Below are positions 8,442 to 14,215 of a stretch of 14,215 bases of DNA, piece by piece (the stretch's first letter is position 1; each line of letters starts with the position of its first letter). Origin of the DNA: Treponema_I sp045631425 (GTDB lineage: Bacteria; Spirochaetota; Spirochaetia; Treponematales; Treponemataceae); contig JAZQUR010000056.1 in the NCBI GenBank assembly GCA_045631425.1, positions 1 to 14,215 of the forward strand, read 5' to 3'. Under the pieces are notes generated by a model, which saw nothing but the letters and a program-made list of their open reading frames with translations, ran no database searches and was not told the DNA's origin. The translations under genes were made by a program, and so were the position numbers.

Positions 8442-9614
8442 TTAAAAATCCCCTAAAATTTTTGCACCACCACTCGGTTTAACTTCGTAATAATTAGGTC
8501 TGAATCCAAAAATCTTTTCGTATTCACTTAATTTCTGGACGTAATTATCTATATCACAACTTTTCAAAATAGTATAGGTACAACGACCAAAACCTTTACC
8601 TGTTATACGAGAACAAGCAGTTTGCACACCGTCTTTTAGCGTAGAATCTTGTTCTAAAACTCGTTTTACAAGCCAGTCAATTTCAGGACAAGAAATCATG
8701 TACAAATCTCGCATTCCCTCGTGAGATTTATTTACCGCTTTTGAAAACTGTGAAATATTTGAAGTCTGGAGGCCATGAACCGCTTCCATAACAAGTTTAT
8801 GTTCTTTTATCAAACAAGAAAGACGTCGTCGAGTATCCTCATTTACAACAGAAAATACGTCGTTTATTTCAGTTGCAGATTCTTCGTATATCCAATATCC
8901 ATTTTTTTGGCGTTTTAGTTCTGCCATAAGCAAAAAGTTTTCCGCAGTTCTGACAGTTTCTTCTGACCAAACAGAAATTCGAGGAACCTTTGCATCTGTT
9001 AAAAGTATTTTATAATCTGGAAAATCAAATGGAATTGCAGTATGAGTATTTTTTAAGTGATCAGTTAAAAGACAAGAATTTTCTTCGGCAAAAAGACATG
9101 TATAAATATCAGAAAGATAATTGCCAACTTTTAGAAAATACTTATTTCCGCGTTCAATAGCTTGTAACAAAACAGATTCAGAACATTTTGGATGAAATAA
9201 AGCTTTTACAAGCAAAGCGGTTGCAACTTTTATGGCAGTTGTAATTCCAAAACCACTGTTGGGCTGTAAATCCGTCCACAAAGTGATATTTAACCCTTTA
9301 CAAGAATATCCGCATTCTGTAAAGCCAACAATTATAGCTTTTAGGATATTTGCCCATTTATCTTCTTTTTTGAATCTACAATTTGTAATGTTGGATTTTC
9401 GTTTATCATTGATTTGGGGAAAATAAAACCTTAGCGAAGAATCTTTTCTAACACTTGCAGCAATGTAAACAGGTATGTCCACTGCCATTGAAAGAGTCTT
9501 ATCCTTAAAATACCAAGTGTGCTCTCCAATCAAGTGAAAACGTCCAGGAGCCATAACTAAAGCATCAGGCTTTTCCGAATATTCTTGAATATGAGCATTT
9601 ACAACTTGTTCCAT
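8442..9614 (-). CDS. Galactokinase-like GHMP-family sugar kinase with an altered sugar site
   Basis: GHMP-superfamily kinase, 390 aa from ATG 9614, closest by eye to galactokinase (ATP + galactose to galactose 1-phosphate). The N-terminal signature reads GRFHLIGEHTWY (24-35) where galactokinases have GRVNLIGEHTDY. The Asp that contacts the sugar is therefore Trp34, while Glu31 and His32 remain. The ATP loop is PNSGFGITTA (118-127) instead of GLSSSA type. SDIYTCLFA (168-176) lines up with the MDQFASLFG block and keeps the catalytic aspartate (D169). NKSHEGMRDLY and SRITGKGFGRCT (335-346) are typical C-terminal galactokinase blocks. An in-frame TTG at 9632 is an alternative start; a GGAG lies 12 nt before ATG 9614. 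First gene of a four-gene minus-strand operon. It could phosphorylate galactose, another sugar, or serve as a sensor; I withhold galK. Confidence 0.82.
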   Translation of the reverse strand: MEQVVNAHIQEYSEKPDALVMAPGRFHLIGEHTWYFKDKTLSMAVDIPVYIAASVRKDSSLRFYFPQINDKRKSNITNCRFKKEDKWANILKAIIVGFTECGYSCKGLNITLWTDLQPNSGFGITTAIKVATALLVKALFHPKCSESVLLQAIERGNKYFLKVGNYLSDIYTCLFAEENSCLLTDHLKNTHTAIPFDFPDYKILLTDAKVPRISVWSEETVRTAENFLLMAELKRQKNGYWIYEESATEINDVFSVVNEDTRRRLSCLIKEHKLVMEAVHGLQTSNISQFSKAVNKSHEGMRDLYMISCPEIDWLVKRVLEQDSTLKDGVQTACSRITGKGFGRCTYTILKSCDIDNYVQKLSEYEKIFGFRPNYYEVKPSGGAKILGDF

Positions 9615-9653
9615 TCCTAATATTTTCTCCAAAAATTTTATTTATCGACAAAT

Positions 9654-9682
9654 TTAATAAATAAAATCCACAAAGGTTACAA
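9654..9682 (-). promoter_or_regulatory. Candidate promoter of the kinase operon
   Basis: On the minus strand TTGTAA (9682-9677) and TATTAA (9659-9654) are 17 nt apart. Each matches four of six consensus bases. Transcription would start near 9647, giving a leader of about 33 nt to ATG 9614. The region is so AT-rich that chance matches are likely. Confidence 0.35.
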
Positions 9683-9700
9683 TTTTTCAAAAAAACAATA

Positions 9701-9730
9701 TTGATTATTTGAAACAAATTCTTCTATGAT
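9701..9730 (+). promoter_or_regulatory. Promoter of lnt, set very close to the start codon
   Basis: TTGATT (9701-9706) and TATGAT (9725-9730) are separated by 18 nt. Transcription would begin near 9737, only about 3 nt before the ATG at 9740. No purine-rich ribosome site lies before that ATG, which fits a leaderless or almost leaderless transcript. Confidence 0.5.
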
Positions 9731-9739
9731 GATACCACA

Positions 9740-11365
9740 ATGAATGGATTTTTACAAATTTTTTTTTACACACTGATATCAGCAATTCTCTTGGCTTTAG
9801 GAATTCCAAATGAGATTTTTATATTTGGTTCTCCAGTTTTAGGTTTATTTTCCCTTGCTCCACTTTATTTAGCCTTAAATGCTTGTAATAGTTATAAAAA
9901 AGCGGGCTTTGTAGGTGCTTTTCATTTCGGACTAGTTCATATTTTATCAAGTTTTTGGCTTGCAAACTTTAAAGATTTTGCGATTTTCACATTAGGTGCC
10001 ACAACTCTTGTCTACATTGTAGCAGGATATGTTTTTGGTATGGTTTTATATCTCCCATTTTCAAATAAAAAATCCAAATTAATTCAAGTTCAAAATGATA
10101 AATTTTACTTTCCTGTAAGAATTTTATATTTCGCATCAGTTTGGACCTTTCACGAATATTATAAATCTGTTGGATTTTTGGCTTATCCTTGGGGAACTGT
10201 GTTGATGACAGCCTACAACTGGAAAATTCTAACACAAATTGTTTCTATCACAGGAACTTTTGGCTTATCATTTATTTTTAGCCTTTTCGCAGCAGTGATT
10301 GGAGAAGGCATTATCATTCTAAAAGAATTTCCAAAGCGAGTTTTTTCAGGGTACAATTTCACAGCAGCTTTTTGTATGTTGATATTTGCAATTTCCACAA
10401 TTTATGGTGTTGTTACATACACAAAAACTAGAACTCCAATAAAAACTTTTGATGCTGTTTTAGTCCAGCAAAATACTGACTCATGGGAAGATGGATACAA
10501 AGAAACACTTTTAAAAGCACAAGACCTTTCAGAAAGTGCTACAATGGATTTTTATGAAAAAAATGGGGTAAAACCTGATATCATCCTTTGGAATGAATCT
10601 GTGCTTAATTATGCCCTTCCAGACTCCTATTTTTATTACATTAGATATCCATTAGAAAATCCCTTGGTAACAAGTATTATAAATCTTGGAATTCCACACT
10701 TAATCGGTGGACCAATTTTGGTGGATGCTGAAGAAAATCTTTATTCAAATTCTGTTATCCTTTTTGATAAAAAAGGGCTAATGGAAAAATGGTATGGAAA
10801 AATCCATCTTGTACCTTTTGCAGAAGTTATTCCTTACGCAGATAAGCCATTTGTAAAAAAATTGATGAACGCATTGGTGGGATTTTCCTCTGGATGGACA
10901 CCAGGCAAAGAACTTACTCTTTTTCAACTACAAAATAAAGATGGTCAAAATATCAGCTTTTCAACTCCAATCTGTTTTGAAGATGCTTTTTCCGACTTGT
11001 GTAGACAGCATTTCTTAAACGGAAGCGAAGTTTTTATCAATTTGACAAATGATTCTTGGTCTTTGACAAAATCCGCTGAATATCAACATTTTGTGATAGC
11101 TTCTTATCGTGCCATCGAGTGTCGCACTACTTTGGTTCGTAGCACTAATTCTGGATTTTCTGTAGTGGTAGATCCTGCTGGAAATATTTTAGATTCTATG
11201 CCTTTGTTTGAATCTTTGTCTAAGACTATAACAATTCCAGTCTACGAAAGGGTTTACACACCTTTTGCAATTACAGGAAACATTATTCAATATTTTGTCA
11301 TTATTTTTGCATTGATTTCGATTTTCTTTATGAAAAAAAATTCTGAAAAATTTTTTCAATGCTAA
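9740..11365 (+). CDS. lnt: Apolipoprotein N-acyltransferase
   Basis: Inner-membrane enzyme that transfers an acyl chain from phospholipid to the N-terminal diacylglyceryl-cysteine of lipoproteins, the last step of lipoprotein maturation. The 541-aa protein has about six hydrophobic segments in residues 1-225, a nitrilase-like domain (about 237-500) and a final membrane helix (about 512-530). The catalytic triad is visible: E286 in WNESVLN, K354 in YGKIHLVPFAEVIPY and C412 in ICFED; the 68-residue gap from Glu to Lys equals that in E. coli Lnt. NDSWSLTKSAEYQHF and the following SYRAIECR block are also typical. It is divergent from the kinase operon and has no ribosome site at its ATG; no better in-frame start exists without losing the first membrane helix. 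Confidence 0.95.
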   Translation: MNGFLQIFFYTLISAILLALGIPNEIFIFGSPVLGLFSLAPLYLALNACNSYKKAGFVGAFHFGLVHILSSFWLANFKDFAIFTLGATTLVYIVAGYVFGMVLYLPFSNKKSKLIQVQNDKFYFPVRILYFASVWTFHEYYKSVGFLAYPWGTVLMTAYNWKILTQIVSITGTFGLSFIFSLFAAVIGEGIIILKEFPKRVFSGYNFTAAFCMLIFAISTIYGVVTYTKTRTPIKTFDAVLVQQNTDSWEDGYKETLLKAQDLSESATMDFYEKNGVKPDIILWNESVLNYALPDSYFYYIRYPLENPLVTSIINLGIPHLIGGPILVDAEENLYSNSVILFDKKGLMEKWYGKIHLVPFAEVIPYADKPFVKKLMNALVGFSSGWTPGKELTLFQLQNKDGQNISFSTPICFEDAFSDLCRQHFLNGSEVFINLTNDSWSLTKSAEYQHFVIASYRAIECRTTLVRSTNSGFSVVVDPAGNILDSMPLFESLSKTITIPVYERVYTPFAITGNIIQYFVIIFALISIFFMKKNSEKFFQC

Positions 11366-11413
11366 TTTCAAATTTTATAAGACGTTAAAACTTTTTATTA
11401 AATTTTTTTTGAG

Positions 11414-11422
11414 TTATCCACA
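11414..11422 (+). promoter_or_regulatory. DnaA box
   Basis: TTATCCACA is an exact match to the strong DnaA-box consensus, about 84 nt before nrdR and upstream of the NrdR-box-like sites. DnaA control of ribonucleotide reductase genes is known in E. coli (nrdAB). A single 9-mer can occur by chance, but its place in an nrd control region makes a role plausible. Confidence 0.5.
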
Positions 11423-11437
11423 AGTTTTGCACTTGAA

Positions 11438-11453
11438 CATATATATTTAGTGT
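11438..11453 (+). promoter_or_regulatory. NrdR-box-like site 1
   Basis: The 16-mer CATATATATTTAGTGT matches the NrdR-box consensus ACACWAWATATWGTGT at 11 of 16 positions. Its right half (TTAGTGT side) is good and its left half poor. It overlaps the likely promoter of nrdR-nrdD. Confidence 0.55.
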
Positions 11454-11459
11454 TATAAG
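11454..11459 (+). promoter_or_regulatory. Candidate -10 element of nrdR-nrdD
   Basis: TATAAG lies between the two NrdR-box-like sites. A possible -35, TTGAAC (11433-11438), is only 15 nt upstream, which is short. A start near 11466 would leave a leader of about 40 nt. Position relative to the boxes would allow repression by NrdR. Confidence 0.35.
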
Positions 11460-11479
11460 ATGTTATCACTTTGAATAAA

Positions 11480-11495
11480 ACACTAAATACAAAGG
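11480..11495 (+). promoter_or_regulatory. NrdR-box-like site 2, overlapping the ribosome site
   Basis: ACACTAAATACAAAGG matches the NrdR-box consensus at 12 of 16 positions, with the first ten bases perfect. Its centre is 42 bp, about four helical turns, from that of site 1. It runs into the ribosome site AAGGA (11492-11496) of nrdR. Confidence 0.55.
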
Positions 11496-11505
11496 AACTT
11501 TATTT

Positions 11506-11973
11506 ATGCGTTGTCCCTATTGTGGGAGTATGGATGACAAGGTTTTAGAGTCTAGAACCATGGCAAACGGAGAAAGCATTAGACGTAGAAGAGAGTGCAT
11601 TTCCTGTGGCTACAGATTCACCAGTTACGAACACATTGAAGAAAAACCTTTTATGGTTGTAAAAAAAGATGGTAGACGTCAGCCTTTTGACAGAAACAAG
11701 CTTGGAAAAGGAATTGAACGTGCATTGGAAAAACGTCCAATTTCAACAACATCATTAGAAAATATTGTAAACGAAATTGAAGATCAAGCTATAATGAAAG
11801 GTAAGACAAACAGAGAAATTTCTACCGAAGAACTTGGTGATTTAGTTTTAGAAAAACTAAACCTTGTTGATAAAGTTGCTTACATTAGATTTGCAAGTGT
11901 ATATAGACACTTTGAAAACTTAGACGAGTTTATCAAAGAAGTAAATAAATTGGGAGGAAACAAGAATGAGTGA
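11506..11973 (+). CDS. nrdR: Transcriptional repressor NrdR
   Basis: Nucleotide-sensing repressor of ribonucleotide reductase genes, 155 aa, a normal length. The N-terminal zinc ribbon uses C3, C6, C31 and C34 (MRCPYCGS and CISCGYRFTSYE), with the basic RRRREC stretch before the second pair. The ATP-cone domain (about 49-139) opens with VVKKDGRRQPFDRNKL and binds ATP or dATP, which sets DNA binding. ATG 11506 is preceded by AAGGA at 9 nt spacing. The last 8 nt overlap the start of nrdD, so the two are co-transcribed and probably translationally coupled. Box-like sites just upstream suggest autoregulation and control of nrdD. Confidence 0.96.
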   Translation: MRCPYCGSMDDKVLESRTMANGESIRRRRECISCGYRFTSYEHIEEKPFMVVKKDGRRQPFDRNKLGKGIERALEKRPISTTSLENIVNEIEDQAIMKGKTNREISTEELGDLVLEKLNLVDKVAYIRFASVYRHFENLDEFIKEVNKLGGNKNE

Positions 11974-14068
11974 CCAGCAATTTTTTCCAGAATGGACTAA
12001 TTTTCTAGGAACAAATCAGGACTCAAACGCAAGACAATTTTTAAAATCAGTTGTAAAACGCTCTGGAGATGTTGAAGACTACGACAGTACAAAAATTCTA
12101 ACAGCTATCGGAAAAGCTATTGAAGCTGTAGAAAAAAGACCAAATCCAGATAAAGCTGAACTTTTAACAAATCTTGTTGAAGAAAGATTGCGTTTCTTAA
12201 TGGCTGGTCGTCATGAAAACTCTATTCCCGCAATTGAAGAAATTCAAGATGTTGTAGAATCTGTTCTTATCGAACAAAAAGAAGTTGCTGTTGCTAAAGC
12301 TTACATTTTGTATCGTGCAAAGCATGATGCAATCCGTGATGCAAAAAATCTAATGCTTGATATTAACGCTACAATGGACGGATATCTTGGTCAGTCTGAC
12401 TGGCGTGTAAACGAAAATGCAAACGTAAACTACTCTCTTGGTGGTTTGATTTTGCACAACTCAGGGACAATCACAGCTAACTATTGGCTAAAAAATATTT
12501 ACTCAAAAGAAGTTGCAGAAGCTCACAAAACAGCTGCTTTCCACTTGCACGACCTTTCTATGTTCAGCGGATATTGTGCTGGTTGGTCAATCCGTCAGCT
12601 TGTTGCAGAAGGTTTAGGTGGAGTTACAGACAAAATCACTTCAACTCCAGCAACTCACCTTTCAACTTTGGTAAACCAAATTGTAAACTTCTTGGGAATT
12701 ATGCAAAACGAATGGGCTGGTGCTCAAGCATTCAGTTCTTTTGATACATATCTTGCTCCATTTATCAGAAAGGATAATCTTGATGAAAAACAAGTTCGTC
12801 AATGTATCCAAAGTTTTATCTACGGTGTAAACACACCAAGCCGTTGGGGTTCACAAGCTCCATTTACAAACATCACACTTGACTGGGTTTGTCCAGATGA
12901 CTTGAAAAACAAACCAGCTGTTGTGGGTGGAAAGGAAATGGATTTCACTTACGGTGACTGTCAAAAAGAAATGGACATGATTAACAAAGCCTTTATCGAA
13001 CTTATGATTGAAGGTGATGCTGCTGGTCGTGGATTTGCATACCCTATTCCTACATATAACATTACAAAAGATTTCGACTGGGATAGCGAAAACGCAAAAC
13101 TATTGTTCACAATGACAGCACAATATGGAACTCCAAACTTCCAAAACTTTATGAACTCAGACTTAAACCCAAGTGATGTTCGTTCTATGTGTTGTCGTCT
13201 ACAATTAGACAAACGTGAACTACGCCGTCGTGGTGGTGGTCTATTTGGTGCAGACGAATTCACAGGTTCTCTAGGTGTTGTTACAATCAACCTTCCACAA
13301 ATTGGTTATTTAACAAAAACTGAACAACAATTCTTTGCACGCCTAGATTATCTAATGGAACTTGCAAGAGAAAGTCTTTGTACTAAACGAAAAGTAATCC
13401 AAAAACTACTTGATGGTGGACTTTTCCCATACACAAGAAGATATCTTTCAACATTGAACAATCACTTTAACACAATTGGTTTGTGTGGTATGAACGAATG
13501 TTGTCTAAACTTCTTAGGTGTTGATATTTCAACTCCAAAGGGAAAAGAATTTGCTGAAAAAGTGCTTTCTTACATGAGAAAACGTTTGGCAGACTACCAA
13601 GAAGAAACTGGAGAATTGTTCAACCTAGAAGCAACACCAGCTGAAAGTACATCTTATCGTTTAGCAAGACACGACAAAGAACAATATCCAGATATCATCA
13701 CATCTGGTACAAAAGAACCATTCTATACAAACTCAAGTCAGCTTCCAGTTGATTACACAGCTGATGTTTTCGAAGCTCTTGATCACCAAGAAGCTCTACA
13801 AACAAAATACACAGGTGGTACAATGTTCCACGTATACATGGGTGAAGCAATCAAAGATTGGCAAACTTGTCGCGATTTAGTACGTTCTATCGCTTCAACT
13901 TATAGAATTCCGTTCTTCACAGTTTCACCAACCTACTCAATCTGTCCAGTTCATGGATACATTAGTGGTGAACACTTTACATGTCCAAAATGTAAAGCAG
14001 AAGCAGAACATGAGTTGAAAAACAAACTACAACAACTAGAAGCAGAAAAAGCTAGTTTAATGGCATAA
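11966..14068 (+). CDS. nrdD: Anaerobic (class III) ribonucleoside-triphosphate reductase, without a visible glycyl-radical loop
   Basis: Homologue of the oxygen-sensitive reductase that makes dNTPs from NTPs, 700 aa. An ATP cone occupies about 25-125. The catalytic barrel includes HLHDLSMFSGYCAGWS (193-208), QAPFTNITLDW (297-307), VRSMCCRLQLD (405-415; C409 or C410 is the expected thiyl-radical cysteine), GSLGVVTINLP and TIGLCGMNE. The C-terminal metal-binding knuckle starts with SICPVHGYISGEHFTCPKC (C660, H663, C673, C676). In class III enzymes this is followed by an RVxGY loop carrying the radical glycine and an NxGK segment. Here a 24-residue charged helix (rich in E, K, L) ends in LMA and a TAA stop, and no such loop appears in any frame downstream. 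ATG 11966 has GGGAGGA 7 nt upstream. The activase gene nrdG is not in the window. Activity would need a glycine loop from elsewhere or another radical source. Confidence 0.93.
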   Translation: MSDQQFFPEWTNFLGTNQDSNARQFLKSVVKRSGDVEDYDSTKILTAIGKAIEAVEKRPNPDKAELLTNLVEERLRFLMAGRHENSIPAIEEIQDVVESVLIEQKEVAVAKAYILYRAKHDAIRDAKNLMLDINATMDGYLGQSDWRVNENANVNYSLGGLILHNSGTITANYWLKNIYSKEVAEAHKTAAFHLHDLSMFSGYCAGWSIRQLVAEGLGGVTDKITSTPATHLSTLVNQIVNFLGIMQNEWAGAQAFSSFDTYLAPFIRKDNLDEKQVRQCIQSFIYGVNTPSRWGSQAPFTNITLDWVCPDDLKNKPAVVGGKEMDFTYGDCQKEMDMINKAFIELMIEGDAAGRGFAYPIPTYNITKDFDWDSENAKLLFTMTAQYGTPNFQNFMNSDLNPSDVRSMCCRLQLDKRELRRRGGGLFGADEFTGSLGVVTINLPQIGYLTKTEQQFFARLDYLMELARESLCTKRKVIQKLLDGGLFPYTRRYLSTLNNHFNTIGLCGMNECCLNFLGVDISTPKGKEFAEKVLSYMRKRLADYQEETGELFNLEATPAESTSYRLARHDKEQYPDIITSGTKEPFYTNSSQLPVDYTADVFEALDHQEALQTKYTGGTMFHVYMGEAIKDWQTCRDLVRSIASTYRIPFFTVSPTYSICPVHGYISGEHFTCPKCKAEAEHELKNKLQQLEAEKASLMA

Positions 14069-14072
14069 AACT

Positions 14073-14096
14073 CAAGAAAAACAAAGTTTTTTTGTC
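14073..14096 (+). terminator. Possible weak terminator after nrdD (first palindrome)
   Basis: AGAAAAAC and GTTTTTTT pair around an AAA loop about 8 nt after the nrdD stop, and the arm ends in seven T residues. The stem is nearly all A-T, so termination strength is doubtful. It is also the first unit of the repeat array. Confidence 0.35.
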
Positions 14097-14215
14097 GGTA
14101 ATGGAAACTTAAGCTTTTTCAAATGCATAACCTTTAACAAGAAAAACAAAGTTTTTCTTGCAGGTTTAGAAAAAAACTAAAGTTTTTTAGTGTTTATGGT
14201 GAGAAAAACAACGTT
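14073..14215. repeat. Array of A/T palindromic repeats, continuing past the window
   Basis: Units resembling GAAAAACAAAGTTTTTC begin at 14076, 14104 (diverged, 12 of 17 matches), 14141, 14169 (GAAAAAAACTAAAGTTTTTT) and 14203 (cut by the window end). Starts are 28, 37, 28 and 34 nt apart. The copy at 14138-14160 is a perfect 10-bp hairpin: CAAGAAAAAC and GTTTTTCTTG around AAA. The 28-nt units from 14076 and 14141 also resemble each other in their tails (GTCGGTAATG and GCAGGTTTA). No open frame of note lies in the array. It may be a terminator cluster, a REP-like family or a decayed short element. Confidence 0.7.

Noticed and set aside
9664..9672. AAATCCACA resembles a DnaA box between the kinase operon and lnt.
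   Set aside because: It matches only seven of nine bases, and no related site or replication context is nearby.
11330..11358. A-rich and T-rich stretches at the 3' end of lnt could form a terminator hairpin.
   Set aside because: Only about seven A-T pairs form, with a mismatched interior, inside the coding region and without a following GC-supported stem.
12961..13290. A 109-codon minus-strand open frame opposite nrdD.
   Set aside because: It covers the conserved catalytic core of nrdD in antisense, with an arginine/proline-rich composition typical of such shadows.
14073..14215. The semi-regular repeats could be read as the edge of a CRISPR array.
   Set aside because: Each repeat is itself an A/T palindrome of about 17-23 nt that diverges between copies, the intervals are too short and uneven for spacers, and no cas gene is in the window.

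Overview
The window is AT-rich, gene-dense bacterial chromosome with ten protein genes, no RNA gene and no mobile element. The gene set suggests a host-associated anaerobic spirochaete, most likely Treponema: a membrane c-di-GMP phosphodiesterase, a bacterial GH3-family amide synthetase, a secreted TPR/NHL/VWA-like protein, a divergent galactokinase, Lnt, and an nrdR-nrdD pair. The taxonomic call is inference from gene content and base composition, not from a marker gene.

Layout. (1) Plus strand, 80-3221: a 7TM-PAS-GGDEF-EAL protein followed after 13 nt by a PlsC-type acyltransferase; a well-spaced promoter and a ribosome binding site put the first start at a GTG inside a longer open frame. 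(2) Minus strand, 3218-3919: a HAD-family hydrolase, overlapping plsC tail to tail by 4 nt. (3) Minus strand, from 9614 down to 3969: a tight four-gene operon in the order galactokinase-like kinase, cytoplasmic TPR protein, exported TPR/NHL/VWA-like protein, GH3-family ligase. It ends in a strong intrinsic terminator (3925-3957), whose T-run almost touches the HAD start codon. (4) Plus strand, 9740-11365: lnt, divergent from the kinase operon, with a promoter so close to the ATG that the mRNA may be almost leaderless. (5) Plus strand, 11506-14068: nrdR overlapping nrdD by 8 nt, preceded by a 140-nt control region with an exact DnaA box and two half-conserved NrdR-box-like sites facing each other. 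(6) 14073 to the window end: an array of short A/T palindromes.

How the genes work together. Lnt completes lipoprotein acylation and PlsC makes phospholipid precursors, so envelope biogenesis recurs. The exported TPR/NHL/VWA-like protein is probably periplasmic or surface-associated. NrdR and the DnaA box would tie anaerobic dNTP synthesis to nucleotide status and replication.

The most notable point is that NrdD keeps the ATP cone, the active-site MCC motif and part of the C-terminal metal site, but stops before the glycyl-radical loop (RVxGY type) that class III reductases need. It ends instead in a short charged helix, followed directly by the palindrome array.
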